Shown: piece by piece, positions 38,837 through 47,802 of the stretch
Layout: the number at the start of each line of letters is the position of its first letter
How positions within the stretch are numbered: position 1 is the first letter of the stretch
NCBI GenBank assembly: GCA_028687035.1
Contig: JAQUAX010000020.1
Span: 1-53,548 of the forward strand
Direction of reading: 5' to 3'
Source of the DNA: Dechloromonas sp.
GTDB taxonomy: Bacteria; Pseudomonadota; Gammaproteobacteria; Burkholderiales; Rhodocyclaceae
Length of the DNA: 53,548 nt
The notes under the pieces: model-generated
What the model was told of the DNA's origin: nothing
Database searches by the model: none
Seen by the model: only the letters and a program-made list of their open reading frames with translations
Translations under genes and position numbers: made by a program

Positions 38837-39604
38837 ATGACCTTTTCCACGCTCCTGAATTTCCTGCCGGTCCTCGGCCTCGGCGCCGCGCTCGGCTTCT
38901 TCGGCGGCCTGTTCGGCATCGGCGGCGGCATCATCGCGATCCCGCTGCTGGTCATCGGCTTCGGCATGGAGCAGCCGCTCGCCCAGGGCACGGCGCTGGT
39001 GCTGATGGTACCCAACCTGCTGGTCGGCTGGTGGCGCTACAGCCAGCGCCACCCGGCGGACTGGCGCTCGGCGTTGGCGATCGCCGCCCCGGCGACGCTG
39101 ACCACCTGGGGGCTGGCGCATTTCGCGACCCGCCTCGACCCGCTGCTGCTGCGCGGGCTGTTCGCCGCCTTCCTCGGCCTGCTCGCATTGCGCCTGCTGT
39201 GGCCGGGCCGCGCCGCGGCCGCGGCGCCGGGCGCCCCCTTGCGGCGCGGCGCGCTGCCGCTGGTCGGTGTCGCCGGCGGCTGCAGCATGGGCCTGCTCGG
39301 CATCGGCGGCGGGCTGGTCGCGACGCCGCTGCTGTCCGGCTGGCTCGGCCAGCGCCAGACCGTCGCGCAGAGCCTGGCGCTGGCGCTGGTCGCACCGAGT
39401 TCAGTCGTCGCGCTGGCGACCTACGCCGGCGCCCAGCGGGTGGACTGGAGCCTCGGCCTGCCGCTGGCGCTCGGCGGTCTGGTCACCGTGTCGGCCGGCG
39501 TCGGGCTCGCCCACCGGCTGCCCGAGCGCCGGCTGCGCGCGGCGTTCGCGTGGATGCTGGCGGCGACCGCGGGCTGGCTGGCGCTGGCGCCGCTCCTCGG
39601 CTAG
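38837..39604 (+). CDS. TauE/SafE-family anion permease
   Basis: A 255-residue protein with about eight membrane helices in two similar halves. The signature GFFGGLFGIGGGIIAIPLL in the first half is mirrored by GGCSMGLLGIGGGLVATPLL in the second, as in the TauE/SafE/DUF81 family of sulfite, sulfonate or organic anion exporters. The substrate is unknown. It is divergent from a LysR regulator. Its last bases overlap the convergent frdB stop codon by 4 bp. Confidence 0.92.
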   Translation: MTFSTLLNFLPVLGLGAALGFFGGLFGIGGGIIAIPLLVIGFGMEQPLAQGTALVLMVPNLLVGWWRYSQRHPADWRSALAIAAPATLTTWGLAHFATRLDPLLLRGLFAAFLGLLALRLLWPGRAAAAAPGAPLRRGALPLVGVAGGCSMGLLGIGGGLVATPLLSGWLGQRQTVAQSLALALVAPSSVVALATYAGAQRVDWSLGLPLALGGLVTVSAGVGLAHRLPERRLRAAFAWMLAATAGWLALAPLLG

Positions 39605-40356
39605 AAGCCGAGCGCGGCCATCCTGCGGCGCAGGAAGGCGATCTGCGTCTGCAGCGGCAGCTGCTTCGGGCAGACGTCGTGGCAGCCGAGCAGCGACATG
39701 CAGCCGAACACGCCGTCGTCGTCGCCGATCAGTTCGTAGAAATCCTCGTCGCTGCGCGTGTCGCGCGGGTCGAGGCGGAAGCGGGCGATCTTGTTGAGGC
39801 CGATCGCGCCGATGAAATCCGGGCGCATCTGGGCCGTGCCGCAGCCGGCGACGCAGCAGCCGCATTCGATGCAGCGGTCGAGCTCGTAGATCGCCTCGGC
39901 CAGTTCCGGCGCCATGCGTTCCTCGAGCGCGTCGAGATCGGGCCGGCCGGCCGCATGGACCCAGGTGCGCAGCCGCTCGGCGGTGCCGCGCAGCCATTTG
40001 CCGGTATTCACCGAAAGGTCGCCGATCAGTTCGAAGAAGGGCAGCGGGGCCAGCGTGAAGCGTTCGCCGAGATCGCGCGTCAGCGTCCGGCAGGCCAGCC
40101 CGGGCCGGCCGTCGATCAGCATCGCGCAGCTGCCGCAGATGCCGGCGCGGCAGACGAAGTCGAACTGCAGCGACGGATCCTGCGTCGCGCGGATTTCGTT
40201 GAGCGCGATGAACAGCGTCATGCCTTCGGCTTCCTCGACGACGAAATCCTGCCAGTGCGGCGCGCTGGCCGGGTCGGCCGGGTTGTGGCGCAGCACGCTC
40301 GCGGTCAGGCGGCGCGGCCGGCCGGAATCCGGCGCCTTGCGGAACAGGCGGATCAT
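39601..40356 (-). CDS. frdB: Fumarate reductase iron-sulfur subunit
   Basis: A 251-residue electron-transfer subunit. The [2Fe-2S] ligands are in CRAGICGSC plus the cysteine of RPGLAC. The [4Fe-4S] ligands are in CIECGCCVAGC, and the [3Fe-4S] ligands are in CMSLLGCHDVCPK. It passes electrons between the cytochrome b and flavoprotein subunits. It is the last gene of the frdCAB operon, its ATG overlapping the frdA stop by 4 bp. The gene order and cytochrome type favour the Wolinella-like quinol:fumarate reductase over the separate succinate dehydrogenase. Confidence 0.92.
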   Translation of the reverse strand: MIRLFRKAPDSGRPRRLTASVLRHNPADPASAPHWQDFVVEEAEGMTLFIALNEIRATQDPSLQFDFVCRAGICGSCAMLIDGRPGLACRTLTRDLGERFTLAPLPFFELIGDLSVNTGKWLRGTAERLRTWVHAAGRPDLDALEERMAPELAEAIYELDRCIECGCCVAGCGTAQMRPDFIGAIGLNKIARFRLDPRDTRSDEDFYELIGDDDGVFGCMSLLGCHDVCPKQLPLQTQIAFLRRRMAALGF

Positions 40357-42332
40357 GCGGGGTCTCCGAGTCGGGCGTTGGCGCCGCGCAGCTGCGGCGG
40401 CAGCCGGTGGCGGAAGGGGAGCAGCGCGTCCTGCAGCGCGTCGCGGCCGGCGCCGGCGAGTTCGGCGCGCAGGCGCTCGATCTCGGCCTGGCGCGGCGCG
40501 GTGTCCGGATGTTCGATCGCGTCGCGCGCGCCGTAGCCGCGCCAGCCCGGCGGCAGTTCCATGCGGCGGACGTCGAGCGCCTCGTAGCCGATCTCCGGCT
40601 GCGTCGCATCGGCCGCCGGCCAGCGGGCCAGCGTGCGCTTCAGCCAGCCGGCGTCGTCGCGCCGCGGGTAGTCCTCGCGGTAGTGCGCGCCGCGGCTCTC
40701 GGTGCGCTGCAGCGCGCCGGCCGCGACGCACTGGGCGAGCTTCAGCATCTTCTGCAGGCGCCAGGCGGCGGTCAGTTCGGGATTGGCGCCCGGGCGCGAG
40801 CTGCGCAGGCCGAGCCGGCGGCTGCGCAAAATCAGCTGCTGCAGCTCGTCGACCGCGGATTGCAGCGCGTCGCCGTGGCGGACGATGCCGACCCGTTCGG
40901 TCATGATCGACTGCATCCGGGCGAGCAGCGGGGCGGCGCTCTCGGCGCCGAGGCCGGCGGCGAGCCCGGCGAATTCGGCTGCGGCCCGGTCGTGCGCGGC
41001 GCGGATCAGCGCGGTGGATACCGTCAGTTCGCCCCTTTCCGACGCGCAGAAATCGGCGATCGCCTCGCCGACGATCATGCCGGCGACCACGGTTTCGGCG
41101 ACCGAGTTGCCGCCCAGCCGGTTGAAGCCGTGCAGATCCCAGCACGCCGCCTCGCCGCAGGCGAACAGGCCGTCGAGGCCGTAGGCGCGACCGAGCGCGT
41201 CGGTCCGGATACCGCCCATCGAGTAGTGCTGGGCCGGGCGGACCGGAATCCATTGCCGGGCCGGGTCGATGCCGAGGAAATGCTGGCAGATTTCCTTGAC
41301 CTCGCGCAGCCGTCCGGCGATGTGGCGCTCGCCGAGCAGCGTGATGTCCAGCCACAGGTGCTCGCCCCAGCGCGATGTCGCGCCGTGGCCGGCGCGGATG
41401 TGCGCCTCCATGCGCCGGGCGACGACGTCGCGCGACGCCAGTTCCTTCTTTTCCGGCTCGTAGTCGGGCATGAAGCGGTGGGCGGCGGCATCGCGCAGCA
41501 GGCCGCCGTCGCCGCGGCAGCCCTCGGTGACCAGGATGCCGGCCGGGAAGATCGCGGTCGGATGGAACTGCACCGCCTCCATGTTGGCCAGCGGCACGAC
41601 GCCGGTATCGAGCGCGATCGCGGCGCCGATGCCCTCGTTGATCACCGCGTTGGTCGAGACCTTGTAGATGCGCCCGAAGCCGCCGGTCGCGATGCAGGTG
41701 GCGCGCGCGACGTAGGCGAACAGCCTGCCGTCGGTCAGCCGCCGGACGATCGCGCCGTGGCAGCGCGCGCCGTCGTGGATCAGCGAAACGGCCTCCATGC
41801 GCTCGTGTACCGCGATGCCTTCGGCCACCGCGCGGTCGCCGACCACGTACAGCATCGCGTGGCCGGTGCCGTCGGAGACGTAGCAGGTGCGCCATTTCCG
41901 GGTGCCGCCGAAATCGCGCGCGGTGATCAGGCCGTGCGCCGCCGCCGGCTCGTCGATGCTGACCTTGCGGCCGTCGATGATCGCGTCGTTCGGCCCGCTG
42001 CGCACGCGGTTCCACGGCACGCCCCAGGCCGCCAGCTCGCGTACCGCCTTCGGCGCGACATGGACGAACATCCGGGCGACCTCCTGGTCGGCGCCCCAGT
42101 CGCTGCCGCGCACGGTATCGGCGAAATGCACGTCCTCGTCGTCGCCGGCGCCCTTCGCCGAGTTGCCCAGGCTGGCCTGCATGCCGCCCTGCGCGGCGGC
42201 CGAATGCGAGCGCTTGGCCGGCACCAGGCTGAGCACGACGACCTCGTGGCCGCGCTGGCGGGCGGCCAGCGCGGCGCGCAGCCCGGCCAGGCCGCCGCCG
42301 ATGACCAGCACGTCGGTGTGGATGATTTCCAT
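40353..42332 (-). CDS. frdA: Fumarate reductase flavoprotein subunit
   Basis: A 659-residue flavoprotein. GGGLAG near residue 12 binds FAD, and H43 in RSHSAAAQGG is the covalent FAD attachment site. The active-site segments HPTAIFPAGILVTEGCRGDGG and RPAQHYSMGGI are present. It reduces fumarate to succinate at the cytoplasmic face, or the reverse. It sits between the cytochrome b gene (1 bp gap) and frdB (4-bp overlap). Confidence 0.94.
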   Translation of the reverse strand: MEIIHTDVLVIGGGLAGLRAALAARQRGHEVVVLSLVPAKRSHSAAAQGGMQASLGNSAKGAGDDEDVHFADTVRGSDWGADQEVARMFVHVAPKAVRELAAWGVPWNRVRSGPNDAIIDGRKVSIDEPAAAHGLITARDFGGTRKWRTCYVSDGTGHAMLYVVGDRAVAEGIAVHERMEAVSLIHDGARCHGAIVRRLTDGRLFAYVARATCIATGGFGRIYKVSTNAVINEGIGAAIALDTGVVPLANMEAVQFHPTAIFPAGILVTEGCRGDGGLLRDAAAHRFMPDYEPEKKELASRDVVARRMEAHIRAGHGATSRWGEHLWLDITLLGERHIAGRLREVKEICQHFLGIDPARQWIPVRPAQHYSMGGIRTDALGRAYGLDGLFACGEAACWDLHGFNRLGGNSVAETVVAGMIVGEAIADFCASERGELTVSTALIRAAHDRAAAEFAGLAAGLGAESAAPLLARMQSIMTERVGIVRHGDALQSAVDELQQLILRSRRLGLRSSRPGANPELTAAWRLQKMLKLAQCVAAGALQRTESRGAHYREDYPRRDDAGWLKRTLARWPAADATQPEIGYEALDVRRMELPPGWRGYGARDAIEHPDTAPRQAEIERLRAELAGAGRDALQDALLPFRHRLPPQLRGANARLGDPA

Positions 42333-42333
42333 G

Positions 42334-43110
42334 TCAGCGCGCCTCCGTCGTGGCCGGCGGCGTGTAGCGCTCGCCGGCGCGGTCGGCGTGGGCGCGGCCG
42401 AGGTCGATGTAGGCAGCCAGCGTGACCAGGCCGAGCGCGATGAAGAAGGCGCTGAACGCCTGGCGCGCCCGGCGCAGCCTGGCCCGGCTGGCGGCGAGGT
42501 CGCCCCACTTGACGGCCAGCCGGTACAGGCCGATGCCGCCGTGGATCTCGGCGGCGAACAGCAGCGCCAGGTAGAGCGGCCACAGGTTGCCGGTCCAGAC
42601 GCGGTCGGCCGATTCGAAGGGGCCGATCAGCGCCGGCTGCGTCAGCATGCCGTACAGATGCACCGTGGTCAGGAAGAACAGCGCGAAGCCGGTCCACAAC
42701 TGCAGCCACCACAGCGAGGTGTCGCCGTGGTGCAGGCGTTCGCGATGCTCGGCGAAGGCGCGGTAGGCGCGCAGGTTGCCCGGGAACTTGCGCAGCGCCA
42801 GCCAGGCGTGCAGCACGAAGACGGCGAGCACGACGGCGACGACGCCGGAAACCAGCGCCGGGTACGGCTTGCCGAGCAGCCAGGCGGCCTCGAAGAAGCG
42901 GGCGACGGCGTAGAAGGCCTCGTGACTGATCAGGATGGTCGACACGAAGCCCATGTGGGCGATCAGGAACAGCGCAAGGAACAGGCCGGAGAGGCTCTGC
43001 AGCACGTCGAGCCGGGCCGGCCAGCGGTTGCGCCGCGGGGCGGCGGCGCGGACGGCGGCGTCGGTCAGGGGGGGCGGCGTTTCGTCGCGGATTTCGGTCA
43101 GGCTGGACAT
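42334..43110 (-). CDS. frdC: Fumarate reductase cytochrome b subunit (dihaem type)
   Basis: A 258-residue membrane subunit with five predicted helices. Histidines in LIAHMGF, LISHEAFY, FVLHAWL, TTVHLYGM and AEIHGGIGLYRLAVKWG include the ligands of two b-hemes as in Wolinella succinogenes FrdC. There is no FrdD or SdhD partner, consistent with this type. A GGGAGAA ribosome binding site lies before the ATG at 43110. The C-terminal extension is hydrophilic. Confidence 0.9.
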   Translation of the reverse strand: MSSLTEIRDETPPPLTDAAVRAAAPRRNRWPARLDVLQSLSGLFLALFLIAHMGFVSTILISHEAFYAVARFFEAAWLLGKPYPALVSGVVAVVLAVFVLHAWLALRKFPGNLRAYRAFAEHRERLHHGDTSLWWLQLWTGFALFFLTTVHLYGMLTQPALIGPFESADRVWTGNLWPLYLALLFAAEIHGGIGLYRLAVKWGDLAASRARLRRARQAFSAFFIALGLVTLAAYIDLGRAHADRAGERYTPPATTEAR

Positions 43111-43196
43111 GGCATTCTCCCGGCGAGGTCGCTGCACGGTCCGGCGCAGGGGGCGTCCGGCCGCGTCGTCTCCTCCGCGGATCCTTTTTTTCAACG

Positions 43197-43224
43197 ACTG
43201 TAGCACACAAATGCTGCGGTGCAA
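43197..43224 (-). promoter_or_regulatory. Candidate promoter of frdCAB
   Basis: On the minus strand TTGCAC (43219-43224) and TACAGT (43197-43202) are spaced 16 bp apart, about 90 bp upstream of the frdC start. No FNR-type box (TTGAT-N4-ATCAA) is visible near it. Confidence 0.4.
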
Positions 43225-43286
43225 CAAATGCCGGCGTGCTTTCTCCCGGCGCGCTTTGGGGCACAATGGCGGCAAGGAGGACGAAG

Positions 43287-44606
43287 ATGGCCAAGGACGG
43301 ACTAGTCGATAAATTGCGCTCTTTGATCCGCGGCAGCGGCGAGCGCGGCGCGCTGACCCCGCGCCTGGAGGAAAAGTTGCGCGCCCAGCTGCGCGAATGC
43401 GCCGAAGGGCAGGGCGGCGAAGTGTCGGCGCGGGCGCGCGCCGCGCGGCTGGCCGAAACCTACGCCGGGCTCGACGATGCAGGCCGCCGGCGTTTCCTGA
43501 AGATCATCGCGCTCGAATTCGGGCCCGATCCCGAGCAGGTCGCCGGCGCCCATGCCGCCTACCAGGTGGCGGTCGGTACGCCCGGCCAGTGGAATGCCGA
43601 ATCGGCGCTGCGCCGTGCGATGCGTTCGTCGCGCATCCGCATCCTGACGCAGTTCAACGCGATCCCGCAGGGCGTCAAGTTCCTCGTCGACCTGCGCGCC
43701 GACCTGCTGCGCTTCCTCGAGCAGGACCCGGACCTGGCGGCGCTCGACCGCGAGCTGGAGTCGCGGCTGTCGGCGTGGTTCGACGTCGGCTTCCTGGAAC
43801 TGCACCGGCTGACCTGGCATTCGCCGGCCGCACTGCTCGAGAAGCTGATCGAGTACGAGGCCGTGCACGAGATCCGCTCGTGGACCGACCTGAAGAACCG
43901 GCTCGATTCAGACCGCCGGCTGTACGCCTTCTTCCACCCGCGGATGCCGGACGAGCCGCTGATCTTCGTCGAGGTCGCGCTGACCGACCACCTGGCAGGC
44001 AACGTGCAGGAACTGCTCGACGAGCACGCGCCGGTTTTCGACCACCGCAAGGCCGACACCGCGATTTTCTACTCGATCTCGAACACCCAGGTCGGGCTGC
44101 GCGGCGTGTCCTTCGGCAATTTCCTGCTGAAGCGGGTCATCGACGACCTGAAACGCGATTTCCCGCGGCTGTCGCAGTTCGCGACGCTGTCGCCGCTGCC
44201 GGCGCTGGCCGCGTGGGTGCGCCGGAATCCGGCGGTGCTCGCCGAGGCCGGCATCGAACTGTCGCTGGAGGCGTTGTCGACCGGCACCTGGGCTGCCGAC
44301 AAGACGCTGCAGCGCGCGCTGCGCGACCCGCTGCAGCGGCTGGCGGCGCGCTACCTGGCCAACGCGAAGCAGGCAAGCGGCGCGCCCTTCGACCCGGTGT
44401 CGCGCTTCCATCTCGGCAACGGCGCCCGCGTCGAGCGCCTGAACTACCTGGCCGACAGCTCGCCGAAGGGATTCCGGCAGTCCTTCGGGATGATGGTCAA
44501 TTACCTGTACGAGTTCGACGACATCGAGCGCAACCTGGAAGCCTTCGCCAGCGACGGGCGGATCGCGATGTCGGCCGGCGTCCGCCGACAAGCCCGGGAC
44601 AAGTGA
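43287..44606 (+). CDS. Malonyl-CoA decarboxylase
   Basis: A 439-residue enzyme converting malonyl-CoA to acetyl-CoA and CO2. The N-terminal helical domain ends near residue 170, and the catalytic GNAT-like domain carries the family motifs SWTDLKNRL, FFHPRMPDEPLIFVEVAL, FYSISNTQVGLRGVSFGNFL, FHLGNGARVERLNYLAD and SPKGFRQSFGMMVNYLY. Length matches bacterial MCDs. AAGGAGG lies upstream of the ATG at 43287. There are no malonate transport or matABC genes beside it. The stop overlaps the GTG start of the next gene. Confidence 0.93.
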   Translation: MAKDGLVDKLRSLIRGSGERGALTPRLEEKLRAQLRECAEGQGGEVSARARAARLAETYAGLDDAGRRRFLKIIALEFGPDPEQVAGAHAAYQVAVGTPGQWNAESALRRAMRSSRIRILTQFNAIPQGVKFLVDLRADLLRFLEQDPDLAALDRELESRLSAWFDVGFLELHRLTWHSPAALLEKLIEYEAVHEIRSWTDLKNRLDSDRRLYAFFHPRMPDEPLIFVEVALTDHLAGNVQELLDEHAPVFDHRKADTAIFYSISNTQVGLRGVSFGNFLLKRVIDDLKRDFPRLSQFATLSPLPALAAWVRRNPAVLAEAGIELSLEALSTGTWAADKTLQRALRDPLQRLAARYLANAKQASGAPFDPVSRFHLGNGARVERLNYLADSSPKGFRQSFGMMVNYLYEFDDIERNLEAFASDGRIAMSAGVRRQARDK

Positions 44607-45235
44607 TCGGCAGCGATTTCACGCTGCGCAACGAGCGGCGCGATTTCGTCGAATGGCATCGCGGCCGGGCGCCCTACGTGCTGTGGGCGCTCGACCTCGA
44701 CCTGCCGCCGGTCCGCGCGCGGGTCGCGGCGGCGGCCCGCCACCTCGACGGGCTGCTGCTCGACGGCTACCGCCGGCAACCGCATCTGACGCTGAGTCTG
44801 CGCGGTTTCCCGGCGGATGCCGCGCCGGCCGACGACGAGCACACGGCGGCCGGCCTGGCCGCCGATCTCGCCGCGCTGCGCGCCGCGGCGCCGGCGCCGT
44901 TCGGCTGCCGGCTGGGCGGGCTGGACAGCTTCCCGTCGGCACCCTTCCTCGCGGTGCACGACCCGGACGACGGCATTTCCGCGCTGCGCCGCTGCCTGCC
45001 CGGCGTCGATTACCCGGGCTTCTGCTACGTGCCGCACGTCACCGTCGGTCTGTACGCCGGCGCCTGGCCGGCCGCCGACGTGCGCCGCCGGCTCGCCGCG
45101 TGGGACGGCGGCGCGGCGCTCGCCTGCACGGTCGGCGCGGTCAGCCTGCTCGCCTACGAACCGTCGGACATCGGCGGCCCGCTGCGCTGCCTGGGGCGGT
45201 TCTGCCTGGCCAGCCGGACCTGGACTGGCGATTGA
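44603..45235 (+). CDS. LigT-like 2H phosphoesterase
   Basis: A 210-residue protein of the 2H phosphoesterase/2'-5' RNA ligase superfamily. Its two catalytic HxT motifs are in QPHLTLSL and YVPHVTVGLY. Members act on 2'-5' linkages or 2',3'-cyclic phosphates of RNA or small nucleotides; the substrate is unknown. The best start is GTG at 44603, overlapping the MCD stop as GTGA, with no convincing ribosome binding site, so translational coupling is likely. Confidence 0.8.
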   Translation: MIGSDFTLRNERRDFVEWHRGRAPYVLWALDLDLPPVRARVAAAARHLDGLLLDGYRRQPHLTLSLRGFPADAAPADDEHTAAGLAADLAALRAAAPAPFGCRLGGLDSFPSAPFLAVHDPDDGISALRRCLPGVDYPGFCYVPHVTVGLYAGAWPAADVRRRLAAWDGGAALACTVGAVSLLAYEPSDIGGPLRCLGRFCLASRTWTGD

Positions 45236-45305
45236 TCCGGGTTAAGGTTTCGCCGGCCGCGTCCGGCTATCCTGCCCGGCCATGATCCCGAGCCGAGGAA
45301 TACCG

Positions 45306-45800
45306 ATGAAATTCACGCTTTTTCCCGCGTTGACCGCGTCCGTGCTGATGCTCGCCGCCCCGGCGGCCTTCGCCGGCGACGCGCATCACCATCACCACGA
45401 GCACGGCGTCGCCGGCGCCGGCGCCGAGTCGCTGCATCTCGATCCGGCCGGGCGCAAATGGGCGACCGACGAAGTGTTGCGCCAGTCGATGGAGTCGATC
45501 AACCGCGCGATGAAGCAGGCCCTGCCGAAAATCCACCGCGAGCGCTTCGCCGCCGCCGAGTACCGCAAGCTGGCGGCGGACATCGAGCAGCAGGTCGGCG
45601 AGATCGTCGAGAACTGCGCGCTCACCCCGGAAGCCGACGCGATGCTGCACCGGGTCGTCGGCGAACTGGCCGGCGGCGCCGACATGATGGAGGATGCCAG
45701 GCCCGCGGCGCGGCACGACGGCGCCGACCGCGTCGTCCATGCGCTGAAGTCCTACGGCCGCTATTTCCGGCATCCCGGCTGGAAGGCCGCCGGAGGCTGA
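45306..45800 (+). CDS. Histidine-rich exported protein of unknown function
   Basis: A 164-residue protein with a signal peptide (MKFTLFPALTASVLMLAAP, cleavage after AAFAG near residue 25). A metal-binding-like HHHHHEHG tract follows at once. The remaining sequence is predicted as helices (ESINRAMKQALPKIHRERF, AEYRKLAADIEQQVGEIVENC). GAGGAATACC before the ATG at 45306 is a plausible ribosome binding site. The His tract suggests copper, nickel or zinc binding, but no metal genes are nearby. Confidence 0.75.
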   Translation: MKFTLFPALTASVLMLAAPAAFAGDAHHHHHEHGVAGAGAESLHLDPAGRKWATDEVLRQSMESINRAMKQALPKIHRERFAAAEYRKLAADIEQQVGEIVENCALTPEADAMLHRVVGELAGGADMMEDARPAARHDGADRVVHALKSYGRYFRHPGWKAAGG

Positions 45801-45876
45801 GCGGGGCGAGCGTCGGCCGGGCCCGGCCAGCCCGCGCATCTGTTAAGATGCGCCCGGATTTTCCCGGCTTTCTTCC

Positions 45877-47802
45877 TTGTCTTCCCTCCCCGAAATCTTC
45901 TCTCCGGACGGCCCGCTGGCGCAGGGCATCGCCGGCTATCGCGTCCGTGCACAGCAGGTCGAGATGGCCGAGCGCATCGCCGCGGCGATCCACAAGCACG
46001 AGGTCTTCATCGCCGAAGCCGGCACCGGCACGGGCAAGACCTTCGCCTACCTGGTGCCGGCGCTGCGTTCCGGCGGCAAGGTGATCGTCTCGACCGGGAC
46101 CAAGACGCTGCAGGACCAGCTGTTCAACAAGGACCTGCCGATGGTCCGCGCGGCGCTGAAGGCGCCGGTGCGCATCGCGCTGCTGAAGGGGCGGGCCAAT
46201 TACGTCTGTCCCTACCACCTCGAGCGCTCGCTGGCCGACGGCCGCTTCCTGTCCCGCGAGGACGCCGCCGACGCGCGCCGCATCGCGGTCTTCGCCAAGA
46301 CCACGCAGACCGGCGACAAGGCGGAGTGCATCGAGGTCAACGAGAATTCGCCGGTGTGGAACAGCGTGACCTCGACGCGCGACAACTGCCTCGGCCAGGA
46401 TTGCCCGGACTACCGCGACTGCTTCGTGATGGCGGCGCGGCGCGAGGCGATGGCGGCCGACCTGGTCGTCGTCAATCACCACCTGTTCTTCGCCGACGTG
46501 ATGCTGCGCGACGAGGGCATGGCTGAGCTGCTGCCGGCCTGCAACACGGTGATCTTCGACGAGGCGCACCAGCTGCCGGAAGTGGCGACGCTTTTCTTCG
46601 GCGACTCGGTGTCCACCGCGCAATTCCTCGATCTCGCCCGCGACGCGCGCGCCGAGGGGCTGGCCAATGCCCGCGACTGCCTCGATTTGCCGGTGCTCAG
46701 CAAGGCGATGGAAAAGGCGGCGCGCGACCTGCGGCTGGCGGTCGGGCTCGACGCCGGGCGCTTCGCCTACGGTCAACTGCTCGAAAAGCCCGAATTCGCG
46801 CCGGCGCTGACGCTGCTCGAAGAGGAAACCGCGAAATTCGCGGCGCTGCTCGAAACCCAGGCGGCGCGCGCCGAAGGGCTGGAAAAGTGCTGGCAGCGGG
46901 CGACCGAACTGCAGCAGCAGCTCGCCCAGTGGCAGAACCCGGTCAATCCCGGCTACGTGCGCTGGGCCGAGGCCTACACGCATTCGCTGCAGTTGAACTC
47001 GACGCCGCTCGACGTCGCCGGCATCTTCCGCAAGCAGATGGGCGGCCATCCGCGGGCGTGGATCTTCACGTCGGCGACGCTCGCGGTGCAGGGGCATTTC
47101 CAGCACTACTGCGCCGAACTGGGGCTCGGCGAACCGGAGACCGGCTGCTGGCAGAGCCCCTTCGACTACGGCGAACAGGCCGTGCTCTACGCGCCGCTCG
47201 GCATGCCCGACCCGAATGCGTGGAACTACACCGAGGCCGTCGTCGACGCGGCGTGGCCGGCGGTCAAGGCGGCCAACGGCGGCGCCTTCTTCCTGTGCAC
47301 CAGCCTGAAGGCGATGCGCCGGACGCACGAACTGCTCAAGGCCAAGCTGGAAGACGAGGGGCTGGACCTGCCGCTGCTGGTCCAGGGCGAGGGCAGCAAG
47401 AACGACCTGCTGCAGCGCTTCCGCCATCTCGGCAACGCGATCCTGGTCGGCAGCCAGAGCTTCTGGGAAGGCGTCGACGTGCGCGGCGAGGCGCTGTCGC
47501 TGGTCGTCATCGACAAGATTCCGTTCGCGCCGCCCGACGATCCGGTGCTGTCGGCGCGCATCGAGGAAATGAAGAAGCAGGGCCGCAACGCCTTCATCGA
47601 ATACCAGCTGCCGCGCGCGGTGATCAACGTCAAGCAGGGCGCCGGCCGGCTGATCCGCGACGAGACGGACAAGGGCGTGCTGATGATCTGCGATCCCCGA
47701 CTCATATCAAAGCCGTACGGCCGGCGCGTGTGGCAAAGTCTGCCGCCGATGAAGCGCACCCGCGAACTTTCCGTCGTCCTCGATTTCTTCGCCCGCCGAT
47801 GA
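45877..47802 (+). CDS. DinG-family iron-sulfur ATP-dependent DNA helicase
   Basis: A 641-residue superfamily 2 helicase of the DinG/YoaA (XPD-like) group. Walker A is AGTGTGKT (48-55); the DEAH box is in VIFDEAHQLPE. Cysteines in YVCPYH and DNCLGQDCPDYRDC would hold the [4Fe-4S] cluster. C-terminal motifs are in GSQSFWEGVDVRGEAL and VKQGAGRLIR. The YoaA-like length favours that subgroup. Translation must start at TTG 45877, since the only nearby ATG (45848) is out of frame and the first in-frame ATG would delete the Q motif. Confidence 0.9.
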   Translation: MSSLPEIFSPDGPLAQGIAGYRVRAQQVEMAERIAAAIHKHEVFIAEAGTGTGKTFAYLVPALRSGGKVIVSTGTKTLQDQLFNKDLPMVRAALKAPVRIALLKGRANYVCPYHLERSLADGRFLSREDAADARRIAVFAKTTQTGDKAECIEVNENSPVWNSVTSTRDNCLGQDCPDYRDCFVMAARREAMAADLVVVNHHLFFADVMLRDEGMAELLPACNTVIFDEAHQLPEVATLFFGDSVSTAQFLDLARDARAEGLANARDCLDLPVLSKAMEKAARDLRLAVGLDAGRFAYGQLLEKPEFAPALTLLEEETAKFAALLETQAARAEGLEKCWQRATELQQQLAQWQNPVNPGYVRWAEAYTHSLQLNSTPLDVAGIFRKQMGGHPRAWIFTSATLAVQGHFQHYCAELGLGEPETGCWQSPFDYGEQAVLYAPLGMPDPNAWNYTEAVVDAAWPAVKAANGGAFFLCTSLKAMRRTHELLKAKLEDEGLDLPLLVQGEGSKNDLLQRFRHLGNAILVGSQSFWEGVDVRGEALSLVVIDKIPFAPPDDPVLSARIEEMKKQGRNAFIEYQLPRAVINVKQGAGRLIRDETDKGVLMICDPRLISKPYGRRVWQSLPPMKRTRELSVVLDFFARR

